A stretch of DNA of 64,000 bases from CAVONV01 sp963697355 (lineage in GTDB: Bacteria; Acidobacteriota; Vicinamibacteria; Marinacidobacterales; DATDRI01), in assembly GCA_963697355.1 (NCBI GenBank), contig CAVONV010000034.1, positions 186,001-250,000 of the forward strand, given 5' to 3'. Numbering within the stretch: position 1 is the first letter of the stretch; the number at the start of each line of letters is the position of its first letter. A model generated the notes under the pieces. It made no database searches. It saw nothing but the letters and a program-made list of their open reading frames with translations, and was not told the origin of the DNA. This document shows, one piece after another, positions 28,283-37,065 of this stretch. The translations under genes and the position numbers were made by a program.

Positions 28283-29392
28283 TTACAGTCGCATGGGCAT
28301 TACGACGTATTGATAGTCCTTAGTATCCTCCAGATCTGCCGGTTTCAGCAATCCTTGCGAAGAGTCATTCTTGAGCTCAAGCTGGATTTTTTCTGTACCC
28401 GCAACAGTCAGGAAATCTATCAGATACTGGCCATTGAACCCGATCTGTACGGCTTCGCCCGCATAATCGACTTCGACTTCCTCACGAGCCTCACCGAGCT
28501 CAGGATTTTGAGAAGAAACTTCGACCTTTCCTGCGTCTATGGACAGCCTGACCGCGCGAGATCGCTCGTTGGCCAAGAGACAAACTCTCCGTATGGCTCC
28601 AAGGATTTCCTCGCGGCCACAAACAACGATTTTGTCATTTCCTTTTGGTATGACCTTTTCGTAGGCCGGGAATTGATCATCAACTCTCTTGGAGACAAGG
28701 AGCCTTTCACCTAGTCTGAAGAAAAGGTGGTTCTCGCCTTCAGAGAACTCGACATCGTCATCCGACTCGGAGAGCATCTTGACGAGCTCCAGCAAAGTTT
28801 TCTTTGGAACGATTACACTGGCCTTTTTTTCGCTGCTGTTTTCCTGTTCGATCGAAATATAAGCGAGGCGGTGGCCGTCGGTTGCAATCATGCGTACGTG
28901 CTTGCCGTCTATTTCCAAGCGCGCCCCATTCAAGAAGTAACGGCTATCATCAGCTGTAATAGCAAAGCTCGTCCTCTGGATAACCTCGCGCACTAAGGCC
29001 CCCGGCAAGACGGCCATTGGTTCTTCGGGTGGATCTGCTAGCGCTGGAAACTCGGTCTTGGAAAGGCCCACCATCTTGAAGTAGGAACGGCCGCAGATAA
29101 TCTGCGCCCAGTAGTTCTCGAGCTCTTTGATCGCGATATCGGTCTCTGACACCGCGCGTGCTATTTCGAAGAGCTTCTTCGCTGATATCGTGAGCGCGCC
29201 CGGATCCTTGACATCGGCGTTGAACCGGCAGCGAAGGCCAACATCGAGATCTGTCGCAGCGAGATCAACGTGAGATTCGCCGGCCTCGATGAGTACATTG
29301 GCCAGCACCGGAATTGTGTTTCTCCGCTCGACGATTCCTTGAATGAGGGACAGCTCCTTGAGGAGGACGTCCTTTCTAGCGGTGAACTCCAT
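28283..29392 (-). CDS. dnaN: DNA polymerase III beta subunit (sliding clamp)
   Basis: A 369-residue clamp with the three-domain repeat: ELSLIQGIVERRNTIPVLANVLIEA in domain 1, FAITADDSRYFLNGARLEI and RMIATDGHRLA in domain 2, and NGQYLIDFLTVAG with the C-terminal YVVMPMRL, the classic clamp ending. It encircles DNA and tethers polymerase III and repair proteins. It is placed after dnaA on the minus strand with about 320 bases between them, which hold an AT-rich, DnaA-box-bearing segment. Confidence 0.97.
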   Translation of the reverse strand: MEFTARKDVLLKELSLIQGIVERRNTIPVLANVLIEAGESHVDLAATDLDVGLRCRFNADVKDPGALTISAKKLFEIARAVSETDIAIKELENYWAQIICGRSYFKMVGLSKTEFPALADPPEEPMAVLPGALVREVIQRTSFAITADDSRYFLNGARLEIDGKHVRMIATDGHRLAYISIEQENSSEKKASVIVPKKTLLELVKMLSESDDDVEFSEGENHLFFRLGERLLVSKRVDDQFPAYEKVIPKGNDKIVVCGREEILGAIRRVCLLANERSRAVRLSIDAGKVEVSSQNPELGEAREEVEVDYAGEAVQIGFNGQYLIDFLTVAGTEKIQLELKNDSSQGLLKPADLEDTKDYQYVVMPMRL

Positions 29393-29712
29393 TTCCTCTT
29401 CCTCTATCTGACTAATTAACAGATAACTTATATATAAAAGGTCTGATCGATCAATTATAACAATAATAGGCTGTTAAAAAAACTGTACGTTGGTTAAATC
29501 ATTTTAGTTCATAGGCTTACAATTGGCTGTCCGCGTGGATAGGGGTGGAGAAAAGCTGCGCAGGGTTTGTGCAAAAGTGACCGGTGAGCTCTTTGAATAA
29601 AGTCTTCCTTTGTATTCCACAAATTGTTCCACAGGTTGTTGAAAGAATTCAGGGCAAGGGATTTCAGTGTGGGGGAACAATTCGAAAAAGGGCGAGGAAA
29701 AGGCAAAATACC
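29393..29712. other. dnaA-dnaN intergenic region: probable oriC part (AT-rich stretch plus DnaA-box-like sites)
   Basis: The segment 29405-29515 is strikingly AT-rich against the surrounding DNA (ATATATAAAA, CAATTATAACAATAATAG, TTAAAAAAACTG), as expected for an unwinding element. Nearby, TGTGCAAAA at 29568-29576 matches the relaxed DnaA-box consensus TGTGNAWAA, and several one- or two-mismatch sites follow (CGTGGATAG about 29534; TATTCCACA and TGTTCCACA in 29610-29635). It also carries the dnaN promoter region (TATAAT on the minus strand at 29456-29461, with no good -35). The origin role is inferred from gene context and motifs. Confidence 0.55.
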
Positions 29713-31041
29713 TCATCTGAAGGAATCAAGAAAACCCTGGATGAGCTGGTCAAAGTCGGGGTCTGTATTTCTCATATTCGCGATCTTCTTGATGGAATGA
29801 ATGACGGTGGAGTGGTGCTTGCCACCAAAGGACTTGCCAATCTCCGGAAGACTTGCATTGGTAAGAGATTTTGAAAGGTACATGGCGATTTGCCGTGGCA
29901 GAGCAATTGATTTTGAATTGTTGCGAGCGCGGATATCAGTAGTACTGAGGTTGAAGTGGTCTGCGACGGACTTTTGAATCATATCGAGGTTTATGACTCT
30001 GTCTTGGCTGGGGAGGAGGTCTCGAAGCACCTCCTGGGCTAGTTCTAGATTGATGGGTCGGCCGGTCAAAGAAGAGAAAGCGATGAGCCGGATCAGGGAT
30101 CCTTCGAGCTCGCGAACGTTTGATTTTATTCTGGATGCTATGAAAATGGCGACGTTGTCTGGAATATGGACACTTTCAACGTCGGCTTTCTTCCGTAATA
30201 TCGCGATTTTGGTTTCTAAGTCAGGAGCTTGGATGTCGGCGGTGAGGCCCCACTCGAAACGAGAGCGGAGTCGTTCTTCAAGCGTCGGTATTTGACGAGG
30301 AGGCGAATCGCTGCTGATGACTATCTGCTTCTGGGCGTCATAAAGGGCGTTGAATGTATGGAAGAACTCTTCTTGGGTGCGCTCTTTTCCGGCGATGAAT
30401 TGGATGTCGTCAATGAGAAGTACGTCGATAGAGCGGTGTTTGCCTCTGAAGTCGAGAATCCGATCGTAGCGGATAGCGTTGATCAAATCATTCATGAATT
30501 TTTCGGCAGAGATGTAAACAAGGGTTAGGGCAGGGTTCTTGTTGCTGATATCGTGGGCAATAGCGTGGAGTAGGTGAGTCTTTCCGAGTCCAACACCGCC
30601 ATAAATGAACAGAGGATTGTACGCCCTGGCCGGAGTTTCTGCGACAGCCCGCGCGGCGGCATGAGCGAATTGGTTGCTTGTACCCACAACGAAGCTGCCG
30701 AAGGTGTATTTGACGTTGAGGGAGGGTTGGTTGATCTTTACTGTCTCAGGATCACTCTTGGCGCCGGAGAGATCGCGACGGTCATCGGGCCTTTCGGAAT
30801 CGGACTCGGTCTCCGGTTCGAATACAACGCGGACTAGAGGCCGCTCGAGCTCGCCCAGAGACTCGTGAATAACGCCCGAGTAATGCTTAGTGAGCCAATC
30901 ACGGAAGTGGGCGTTGGGTACCTGCACGGAAAGGGTGTCTCCGGTGTCGAAAATGAGTCGCGTTGGGCGGAACCAGGTGTTAAAACTATGACGGTTGACC
31001 TTGGACTCGATTTTGGAAAGGACCTGTTCCCAGAGGTTCAT
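29713..31041 (-). CDS. dnaA: Chromosomal replication initiator protein DnaA
   Basis: A 442-residue DnaA: N-terminal domain I (LWEQVLSKIESKVNRHSFNTWF), a linker, AAA+ domain with Walker A GGVGLGKTHLLHA, Walker B LLIDDIQFIAGK and sensor motifs, and domain IV with the DnaA-box-binding signature FGGKHHSTVIHSI. It binds DnaA boxes at the origin and opens DNA. It lies divergent from rpmH across a 364-base region containing two consensus DnaA boxes. Confidence 0.98.
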   Translation of the reverse strand: MNLWEQVLSKIESKVNRHSFNTWFRPTRLIFDTGDTLSVQVPNAHFRDWLTKHYSGVIHESLGELERPLVRVVFEPETESDSERPDDRRDLSGAKSDPETVKINQPSLNVKYTFGSFVVGTSNQFAHAAARAVAETPARAYNPLFIYGGVGLGKTHLLHAIAHDISNKNPALTLVYISAEKFMNDLINAIRYDRILDFRGKHRSIDVLLIDDIQFIAGKERTQEEFFHTFNALYDAQKQIVISSDSPPRQIPTLEERLRSRFEWGLTADIQAPDLETKIAILRKKADVESVHIPDNVAIFIASRIKSNVRELEGSLIRLIAFSSLTGRPINLELAQEVLRDLLPSQDRVINLDMIQKSVADHFNLSTTDIRARNNSKSIALPRQIAMYLSKSLTNASLPEIGKSFGGKHHSTVIHSIKKIANMRNTDPDFDQLIQGFLDSFR

Positions 31042-31296
31042 TTTCTATAAGTAGCCATTAAATAAAGACTTAAACAGTTTGAAACACGGTCCCCCAAGAT
31101 AAAAAGAGACATCTCCGTGAAGGCCTTTTTGCACAACTTTTTCAACACCTGTGGAAAAAAGACGCATCTCGAAACCCGTTTCCTGCAGGGAATCGCAGGC
31201 ACCTGAGGGCGGATGAGGCGGGTAATCTAGCACATGGGGAACAGGTGGGCAAGTGATAAATGAGGAAAAATCGGGGAGAGATATTCAGAATTGAAA
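31042..31296. other. dnaA-rpmH intergenic region with two consensus DnaA boxes
   Basis: TTTTGCACA at 31127-31135 and TGTGGAAAA at 31150-31158 match TTWTNCACA in opposite orientations, only 14 bases apart, about 90-120 bases upstream of dnaA. They could form part of the origin or serve in dnaA autoregulation. An open frame at 31045-31233 on the minus strand lacks any protein-like features, so I treat the region as non-coding. Confidence 0.6.
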
Positions 31297-31325
31297 TTGA
31301 CATAAGGCTTCAGTGGGGGTAACAT
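31297..31325 (+). promoter_or_regulatory. Predicted sigma-70 promoter of the rpmH-rnpA operon
   Basis: A perfect TTGACA at 31297-31302 is followed after 17 bases by TAACAT at 31320-31325. It is 80 bases upstream of rpmH and oriented toward it, the usual place for a strong ribosomal-protein promoter. This is the best promoter match in the window. Confidence 0.7.
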
Positions 31326-31405
31326 CAGCGGTTTGCCGATTCGCCTCATGAGGCAATAGAGATCTAAGCAACACAGACTAAGATCCAGGAAGAAGAAAAA
31401 GCGAA

Positions 31406-31540
31406 ATGAAAAGAACGTTCCAGCCAAATCGCAGGCGGAGAAGTAAAACGCACGGGTTCCGTGTTCGGATGAGGACGAAAGGAGGACGGGCGGTCATATC
31501 CCGTCGCCGCCGGAAGGGCCGGCACCGCCTCTCGGTGTGA
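31406..31540 (+). CDS. rpmH: 50S ribosomal protein L34
   Basis: A 44-residue, very basic protein starting [19 protein letters not shown], which is diagnostic of L34, then [18 protein letters not shown]. An AGGAAG motif lies upstream of the ATG. L34 is a component of the large ribosomal subunit. Its stop overlaps the GTG start of rnpA (GTGA), the conserved rpmH-rnpA arrangement near bacterial origins. Confidence 0.97.
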   Translation: MKRTFQPNRRRRSKTHGFRVRMRTKGGRAVISRRRRKGRHRLSV

Positions 31541-31905
31541 AATCGTCCTACCGAGGACTTAGGAAGCACGACCGGCTAAGGCGGAGAGCTGATTTCGAAA
31601 AGAGCTACAAGCAAGGTAAGCGTCTTTTCGAGCGCTTCTTCGTCGCTTTCGTGCTCACCAAGCCAGACGGGCCGCTTCGCCTCGGAGTCGTGGCAAGCCG
31701 CAGAGTGGGGAACTCGGTGAAGCGTTGCCGCGCAAAACGGTTGCTAAGAGAGGTATTTAGAAACAACCGGCCAGCAAAAGCCGTCGCCGCCGATGTGGTG
31801 CTCGTCGCTCGATCTTCCATTACCGAGGCGAGTTATGGAGAGGTGGAAAAGGCTTATGCGAGGACCGTATCACGCGCCCTTGAGCAAAGCAGTGGGGACT
31901 CTTGA
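31537..31905 (+). CDS. rnpA: Ribonuclease P protein component
   Basis: A 122-residue basic protein: [22 protein letters not shown] at the N terminus, then [29 protein letters not shown], which is the RNR-motif region (here RCR) of RnpA. It assists the RNase P RNA in tRNA 5' maturation. Start GTG at 31537 overlaps the rpmH stop. The C-terminal extension overlaps the proposed yidD start by 14 bases. Confidence 0.95.
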   Translation: MKSSYRGLRKHDRLRRRADFEKSYKQGKRLFERFFVAFVLTKPDGPLRLGVVASRRVGNSVKRCRAKRLLREVFRNNRPAKAVAADVVLVARSSITEASYGEVEKAYARTVSRALEQSSGDS

Positions 31906-32125
31906 TAGATTCCTCCTGGAAAAGCCTCTTCTTTTTGCGATTTCGCTTTATAGGCTTGGGCTTAGCTGGCTGTTCGTAGGCAGCTGTCGGTTCGTCCCAT
32001 CTTGCTCGACATATGCGGTAGAGGCCATTCACAAATATGGGGGCCTTAGAGGCCTCATGATGTCCATCGGCCGACTCAGTAGGTGTCACCCTTTCCACCG
32101 CGGTGGATTTGATCCGGTTCCTTAG
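31892..32125 (+). CDS. yidD: Membrane protein insertion efficiency factor YidD
   Basis: A short membrane-associated protein: SLYRLGLSWLFVGSCRFVPSCSTYAVEAIHKYGGLRG (described in pieces: the SCRFVPSCSTYA core and HKYGG) and the ending CHPFHRGGFDPVP are diagnostic of YidD. The start is uncertain: GTG at 31892 gives 77 residues, matching the family; in-frame ATGs at 31835 and 31856 would add residues inside rnpA. Placed between rnpA and yidC as in most bacteria. It assists YidC-dependent membrane insertion. Confidence 0.92.
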   Translation: MGTLDRFLLEKPLLFAISLYRLGLSWLFVGSCRFVPSCSTYAVEAIHKYGGLRGLMMSIGRLSRCHPFHRGGFDPVP

Positions 32126-32135
32126 GCGCAAAAGA

Positions 32136-33899
32136 ATGGAAAAGAGAATACTCCTCGCATTCACGCTCTCCTTCGTCGTTTTCGTGGTGTACATGCGAAT
32201 GTACGCGCCTCAGCCCGAGGACATTCCGGTCCAATATCCCGAAGCGGCACAATCACCACAGCAGACGGGGAGCCGAGAACCGACGCGGCCGTCTACAGAC
32301 GTGCCTCCCGAGACGGCTGTGGCTCCGCCACCGCCGGCGATACAAACGCCGGTGGTTGAGTCAGAGGTCCGGCAAGCGAACGCGGAGCAGAGCATCGAAG
32401 TTGAAACATCCGTCTATCGGGCCCGTTTCAGCAACCGGGGAGCTCGACTTGAAAGCCTTGTCCTGAAGGAGTATGCCGATGCTGCGGGGCAACCCTATGA
32501 AATGGTTGCGCAAGAGGCGAGTCGGCGAATCGGAAAGTACCCTCTTGATGTGGAATTTGATGCCCCGGACGCGACGACGACGGTCCGGAACGCACTTTTC
32601 GAAGCGTCGAGGCCGCGTATTACGGTGAAGGATGGCGACTCGGAGGAACTTGAGTTCACATGGGCGGATGGGCGCGGTCTGGCCGTTTCGAAGAGGCTGC
32701 GTTTTTACGGCGGTTCCTACGTCATGGATGTGCGGGTTTCCGCGAAGCAGAGCGGTAACGAGACGCGGAAGAAAATACTCTATGGACCGGGGGTAGGCGA
32801 TGAGTCTCGAACCGGAACCTACGTGCAACCGGACAAGGGGATCATCCGAGTAGGCGAAGAGTTGAGGTTCTATGATGCCGGCGACATCGAAGACGGCGAG
32901 GGCGCATCCGTCGACGTAGCGGCAGTAGGGGTGGGGGCCCACTACTTTGTGGGACTTATGGTTCCACCGCGCGGGAGTGGATATGGTGCTCGATTCGAAA
33001 AGGAAAGCCTGGATCCTGAAAACGGCGACGGAAAGAAGCGAGATTACATCACCTCGGCGTTAGAAATACCGGGCGTACCCGCGGAATTCAAGCTTTTTGT
33101 GGGTCCCAAGAAGCACGATCAGCTGGAGCAAATGGGTTCGGACTTGGAGCCTCCAGGTATGGAGGGAGTGATCGACTACGGAAGCTGGATGCGGCACCTC
33201 GCGTTGCCGCTGCGGTCCGCACTCATTTGGATCCACGGTTTCGTGGGCAACTACGGCTGGTCGATTGTTCTGCTCACGATCTTGATCAACGTCGCACTCA
33301 TTCCGCTGAAACACCATAGCTATGTCTCGATGCGGAAGATGCAAAAGCTAGCGCCGCAAATCAAGAGGATCAACGAAAGATACAAGAAGCTGAAACCCAC
33401 CGACCCGAAGCAACAAGATAAGAACCGGGAGGTGATGCAGCTCTACAAGGAGAACAATGTATCTCCCATGTCCGGCTGCTTGCCCATGCTTCTCATGATC
33501 CCATTCTTCTTTGCGTTTTATCGACTCCTCATGGTCTCCATTGAGCTGCGCCATGCCCCGTTCATGCTGTGGATTCAAGATCTCTCCACCTACGACCCAT
33601 ACTTTGTTCTCCCGATCGCAATGGGCGCCACGCAAATCGCCGTGCAAAAGATGAGCCCGCAAACGAGCGCGGACCCGGTCCAGCAGAAGATCATGATGAT
33701 GATGCCCGTCATGTTCGTCTTCATTCTGGCGTGGGCGCCGGCGGGACTTGTCCTTTACTGGTTCGTGAACAACCTCGTGTCCATCGGGCAGCAGACGCTC
33801 ACGAATCGCATGCTGGAAAAGAAAACAGCGGAAGAGGAGCAGAAGACGGGCCAAGGGAAATCTCGCAAAAAAAAGAACAAGATCGCCGATGGGAGCTAA
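32136..33899 (+). CDS. yidC: Membrane protein insertase YidC
   Basis: A 587-residue YidC of the Gram-negative type: N-terminal anchor (RILLAFTLSFVVFVVYM), a proline-rich linker, a large periplasmic beta domain (about residues 90-340), and five C-terminal membrane segments with GNYGWSIVLLTILINVALIPL, the cytoplasmic helical hairpin (MRKMQKLAPQIKRINERYK), and NNVSPMSGCLPMLLMIPFFFAFY. The conserved Arg position in the groove segment cannot be confirmed by eye. Lysine-rich C terminus (KSRKKKNKIA) may bind ribosomes. Start ATG at 32136 is chosen over an upstream GTG at 32103 inside yidD. Confidence 0.96.
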   Translation: MEKRILLAFTLSFVVFVVYMRMYAPQPEDIPVQYPEAAQSPQQTGSREPTRPSTDVPPETAVAPPPPAIQTPVVESEVRQANAEQSIEVETSVYRARFSNRGARLESLVLKEYADAAGQPYEMVAQEASRRIGKYPLDVEFDAPDATTTVRNALFEASRPRITVKDGDSEELEFTWADGRGLAVSKRLRFYGGSYVMDVRVSAKQSGNETRKKILYGPGVGDESRTGTYVQPDKGIIRVGEELRFYDAGDIEDGEGASVDVAAVGVGAHYFVGLMVPPRGSGYGARFEKESLDPENGDGKKRDYITSALEIPGVPAEFKLFVGPKKHDQLEQMGSDLEPPGMEGVIDYGSWMRHLALPLRSALIWIHGFVGNYGWSIVLLTILINVALIPLKHHSYVSMRKMQKLAPQIKRINERYKKLKPTDPKQQDKNREVMQLYKENNVSPMSGCLPMLLMIPFFFAFYRLLMVSIELRHAPFMLWIQDLSTYDPYFVLPIAMGATQIAVQKMSPQTSADPVQQKIMMMMPVMFVFILAWAPAGLVLYWFVNNLVSIGQQTLTNRMLEKKTAEEEQKTGQGKSRKKKNKIADGS

Positions 33900-34562
33900 G
33901 TGGGGATGAAGGAAGCCCGAGAGTTTGAAGCAGCAACCGAAGAAGAAGCGGTGAGTGCCGCGGCTCGAGAGCTTGGCGTCAAAGAGGCAGAGTTGTCCTA
34001 TGAAGTCATGGATGGCGGCGCAAAGGGCATTTTGGGTGTAGGAACGCGTCCGGCGAGGATCGTGGTCATGGTCGTGTCAGAGGACGGTGACCTCGGCGAG
34101 CAGGAAGGAGATGTCGGAAGTTCACTCGAAAGACAAGTCGAGGAGTTCCTGTCCCAGATGGTTCAAATGATGCATCTGGAGTTGAGCACGAAGGTTGAAT
34201 CGAACGAGGAGTACCTCAAAGTGGAGCTCAGCGGCCCCGATCGCGACATCGTGCTGCAGAGCCGCGCGGAACTTCTCGAGGCTTTCCAGTACTTGCTCAA
34301 TCGCACCTTCGGTAGGAGCCTGATAGGCGTTCGCATTCTTGTAGACTGCGACGGGTTCAGGCGACAGAAGGAGGAGGAGCTCCAGCAAATCGCGATGCGG
34401 GTCTCGGAACGGGTCAAGTTGACCGGCCAAAGCGAAGAGTTGGGCATGATGAATCCCTATGAGCGCCGTATCGTGCACCTTACCATTGCTGAAGAGGATG
34501 GTGTGAGCTCAGAGAGCACCGGCGGCGGGTTCATGAAGCGCGTCGTCATTTTTCCCTCCTAG
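33900..34562 (+). CDS. jag: Jag/KhpB RNA-binding protein (Jag-N, KH, R3H)
   Basis: A 220-residue protein with the Jag N-terminal domain (REFEAATEEEAVSAAARELGV, GAKGILGVGTRPARI), a KH domain in the middle (VELSGPDRDIVLQSRAELLEAFQYLLNR) and an R3H domain at the end (MNPYERRIVHLTIAEEDGVSSEST). KhpB homologues bind RNA and affect cell elongation and sporulation. The gene starts at the base after the yidC stop (GTG 33900) or at ATG 33906; the second removes only two residues. The yidC-jag pairing is conserved. Confidence 0.93.
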   Translation: MGMKEAREFEAATEEEAVSAAARELGVKEAELSYEVMDGGAKGILGVGTRPARIVVMVVSEDGDLGEQEGDVGSSLERQVEEFLSQMVQMMHLELSTKVESNEEYLKVELSGPDRDIVLQSRAELLEAFQYLLNRTFGRSLIGVRILVDCDGFRRQKEEELQQIAMRVSERVKLTGQSEELGMMNPYERRIVHLTIAEEDGVSSESTGGGFMKRVVIFPS

Positions 34563-34635
34563 CGCCGCCAGGCGCATCTTCCCGTGATACCGAACCAAGA
34601 GAACCCGGAGATCAGTACCAGTAGGGGGCGAGGAC

Positions 34636-35274
34636 GTGAACGAGCATTCCGGGAGTCTTCTTCTGCAAAAGCTCGAGGCGCTCGAGACACGGCATCACGT
34701 TGTACTGTTGGAAGATCAAAGGCTGGGCCTCGAGAAACTCGATAGATTGGTTGAAAAGTGGAACCGCGCGATAGCTCTTGTGGGATTTCGGACGGAAGAA
34801 GAGAGGATCGAGCGTTACTTCATTGAGGCTCTTCACGCCTCCCTATGGTTGCCCGCCGAAGGACACATCCTTGACGTCGGTTCCGGCGGTGGGACGCCGG
34901 CGCTTCCGTTGGCCATCCAGAGCCCAGGATTACACTGGACGCTGCTCGAGCCCAATCGGAGGAAGGCCGTTTTCTTGGAGGAGGCGATTGGGAGCGTGAC
35001 TTCGGGAAATGCGACCGTTGTGAGATGTCGTTTCGAAGACTATGAGCCCCGAACGGATATTGCGGCGATTACGACCAGGGGCGTCAACGTGGGGCCCGAG
35101 CTCTCTCGAGCCGCGGAGGCCTGGCTACGACCAGGAGGAAGGCTGCTCCTTTTCACTGGAGCCGACAAAGCTGCGGGGATCGAGCGAGCGGCGCCGGCCA
35201 ATTGGCAAATCCGAGAGAAAGCGCTCCTTGCGCTCCGCTATAGGGCGGAGCTTCTTGTTGCGGAGCGGACCTGA
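34636..35274 (+). CDS. rsmG: 16S rRNA (guanine527-N7)-methyltransferase RsmG
   Basis: A 212-residue SAM methyltransferase: YFIEALHASLWLP, the SAM-binding DVGSGGGTPALPLAI, LLEPNRRKAVFLEEA, and ITTRGVN, which aligns with the family's later conserved strand. Placement between jag and parA matches the classic gidB position near the origin. The GTG start at 34636 has a GGGCGAGGA purine stretch just upstream. Methylation of G527 modulates streptomycin sensitivity in other bacteria. Confidence 0.9.
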   Translation: MNEHSGSLLLQKLEALETRHHVVLLEDQRLGLEKLDRLVEKWNRAIALVGFRTEEERIERYFIEALHASLWLPAEGHILDVGSGGGTPALPLAIQSPGLHWTLLEPNRRKAVFLEEAIGSVTSGNATVVRCRFEDYEPRTDIAAITTRGVNVGPELSRAAEAWLRPGGRLLLFTGADKAAGIERAAPANWQIREKALLALRYRAELLVAERT

Positions 35275-35292
35275 TAGCGGCCTGAGGCACGC

Positions 35293-35308
35293 TGTTTCAC
35301 GTGAAACA
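35293..35308. promoter_or_regulatory. parS: parS centromere site
   Basis: The 16-base palindrome TGTTTCACGTGAAACA is identical to the canonical chromosomal parS consensus. It lies in the 118-base gap between rsmG and parA. ParB would load here, clamp and spread, while ParA moves the origin region. I noticed no second perfect copy in the window. Confidence 0.95.
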
Positions 35309-35392
35309 CCGTCCGTCGAGACCCCACCACACAGGCGGCTTTTGGTCGGCGGTAGACGGTCATGCTATTCTTGAGCCGATTCCGAGAAAACC

Positions 35393-36169
35393 ATGGGAAA
35401 AGTCATCGCTGTAGCAAACCAGAAGGGTGGTGTCGGTAAGACCACCACAGCCATCAACTTGGGCTCCTCCATGGCCGCCGCGGAGAAGCGGACGCTCGTT
35501 GTCGACATTGATCCACAGGCGAATCTGACGAGCGGGCTGGGATTGCAGGTGGGAGATGGCGACGGGACGACCTACAACGCCCTGATCGACGATATCGCCA
35601 TTTCCGATCTCATCGTTGACACGGCGCTCTACCATCTCAAGGCGGTTCCGTCGGAGAGGAACCTGACGGGAGCGGAAATCGAGCTCGTGGGAGAGCCGGA
35701 CCGGGAAACCAGATTGAAGAAAGCTCTTCAACCCGTGGTTCCCCTTTTTGACTATATCCTCATCGACTGCCCCCCATCGCTTGGACTCTTGACCCTAAAC
35801 GCCCTGGTCGCGGCGGACACCGTCTTGATCCCTCTTCAGTGTGAGTTCTATGCATTGGAAGGGATGAGCGAGCTGATGTCCACGGTCCAGAGAGTTCAAA
35901 AAAGCTTCAACGCCGGCTTGAAGGTCGAAGGAATAGTACTGACGATGGTCGACGATCGCACGAATTTGTCGACACAGGTTGTCGACGATGTGCGAACGCA
36001 TTTCAGCGGCTCCGTCTACAAGAACGTCATCCCGAGAAACGTGCGTCTTGCTGAGGCGCCATCATTCGGAAAACCAATTCTCCTTTATGACATTCGGTCA
36101 AAAGGAGCCGAAGCTTATCTGGCATTGGCGAAGGAGTTCCTGGGCGATGAAAAGGAAAGCGCTCGGTAA
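35393..36169 (+). CDS. parA: Chromosome-partitioning ATPase ParA/Soj
   Basis: A 258-residue deviant-Walker ATPase: KVIAVANQKGGVGKTTTAINL (deviant Walker A with signature lysine; described as KGGVGKTT), VDIDPQANLTSGLG (A'), YILIDCPPSLGLLTLNAL (B). There is no N-terminal HTH, so it is the chromosomal type. It drives origin segregation with ParB bound at parS 85 bases upstream. It overlaps parB by 23 bases. Confidence 0.96.
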   Translation: MGKVIAVANQKGGVGKTTTAINLGSSMAAAEKRTLVVDIDPQANLTSGLGLQVGDGDGTTYNALIDDIAISDLIVDTALYHLKAVPSERNLTGAEIELVGEPDRETRLKKALQPVVPLFDYILIDCPPSLGLLTLNALVAADTVLIPLQCEFYALEGMSELMSTVQRVQKSFNAGLKVEGIVLTMVDDRTNLSTQVVDDVRTHFSGSVYKNVIPRNVRLAEAPSFGKPILLYDIRSKGAEAYLALAKEFLGDEKESAR

Positions 36170-37031
36170 GGGTCTATCCGCTCTACTACCCGAAGTCCCG
36201 GAGCCCTCTGGGGGAGAGTTGCTCGAGATCGATATCAAGCGGATCGATCCCAACCCGCATCAGCCGCGCCAGCGAATGGAGCCTGCGAAGCTCCAAGAGC
36301 TTGCTCGTTCTTTGCAGCAAGAAGGCCTTATGCAGCCGTTGGTGGTCCGAAAAACGGGATCCCGCTATCAGCTGATCGCCGGCGAAAGGAGATGGAGAGC
36401 GGCCCGCATGGCAGGACTCACACGAGTTCCAGCCGTTGTCCGTGAGGTGGCGGACGACCGGCTACTGGAACTGGCTCTCATCGAGAATGTCCAACGCGAA
36501 GATCTGAACCCCATTGAGGAAGCGGGCGCCTATAGACGCCTCGTCAGCGATCTGGGGCTTTCGCAAGAGCAAGTGGCAGACAAAGTGGGGAAAGATCGGT
36601 CCACCGTTGCCAATCTGCTTCGACTGTTGCGTTTGCCGGAACCCATTCGGAGTGCCATCGCAAGACAGGAGCTATCTCCCGGACACGCAAGACCCCTTCT
36701 AGCCGTCCCCGACGCGATCGCCCAAGTCCAAATCGCTCGGGAGATCATCGGAAAGGGTCTGTCCGTTCGGGAAGTCGAGCGACTCGTAAAGGCCGGCTCC
36801 AAAGCGGCCAAGCCCGAGAAGAAAGGAACGGGTGGTGCCAAAACCGATCCAAACACGCGTGAAGCAGAGGACAAGCTGCGCATGGCTCTCGGAACGAAAG
36901 TGCGGATTGCCAGGAAGGGGCGCGGAGGCCAAATGGAGATTGCATTCTATTCCGAGGAGGAGCTCGGACGGATATACGAAATACTGCTTCGAGGAGCGCG
37001 GTCGAAGGCCACAGCGGTGGGATCTCAATGA
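36147..37031 (+). CDS. parB: Chromosome-partitioning CTPase/DNA-binding protein ParB
   Basis: Start at ATG 36147 (AAGGAG upstream) gives MKRKALGKGLSALLP, the typical ParB opening, and 294 residues. The CTP-binding N-domain includes NPHQPR, GLMQPLVVR and the GERRWRAA box; the central HTH has LGLSQEQVADKVGKDRSTVANLLRLL (recognition helix RSTVANLLRL) and LSPGHARPLL; a lysine-rich linker and the C-terminal dimerisation domain follow. It binds the adjacent parS. The overlap with parA and short gap to the bactofilin gene suggest one operon. Confidence 0.96.
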   Translation: MKRKALGKGLSALLPEVPEPSGGELLEIDIKRIDPNPHQPRQRMEPAKLQELARSLQQEGLMQPLVVRKTGSRYQLIAGERRWRAARMAGLTRVPAVVREVADDRLLELALIENVQREDLNPIEEAGAYRRLVSDLGLSQEQVADKVGKDRSTVANLLRLLRLPEPIRSAIARQELSPGHARPLLAVPDAIAQVQIAREIIGKGLSVREVERLVKAGSKAAKPEKKGTGGAKTDPNTREAEDKLRMALGTKVRIARKGRGGQMEIAFYSEEELGRIYEILLRGARSKATAVGSQ

Positions 37032-37065
37032 ATAGTGGGGGGTTGAAAGGGAAGGAGGATCCGAG

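Noticed and set aside
31045..31233. A 62-codon minus-strand frame ending just before dnaA
   Set aside because: It crosses both consensus DnaA boxes, has no ribosome binding site and no protein-like features; it is better read as origin or leader DNA.
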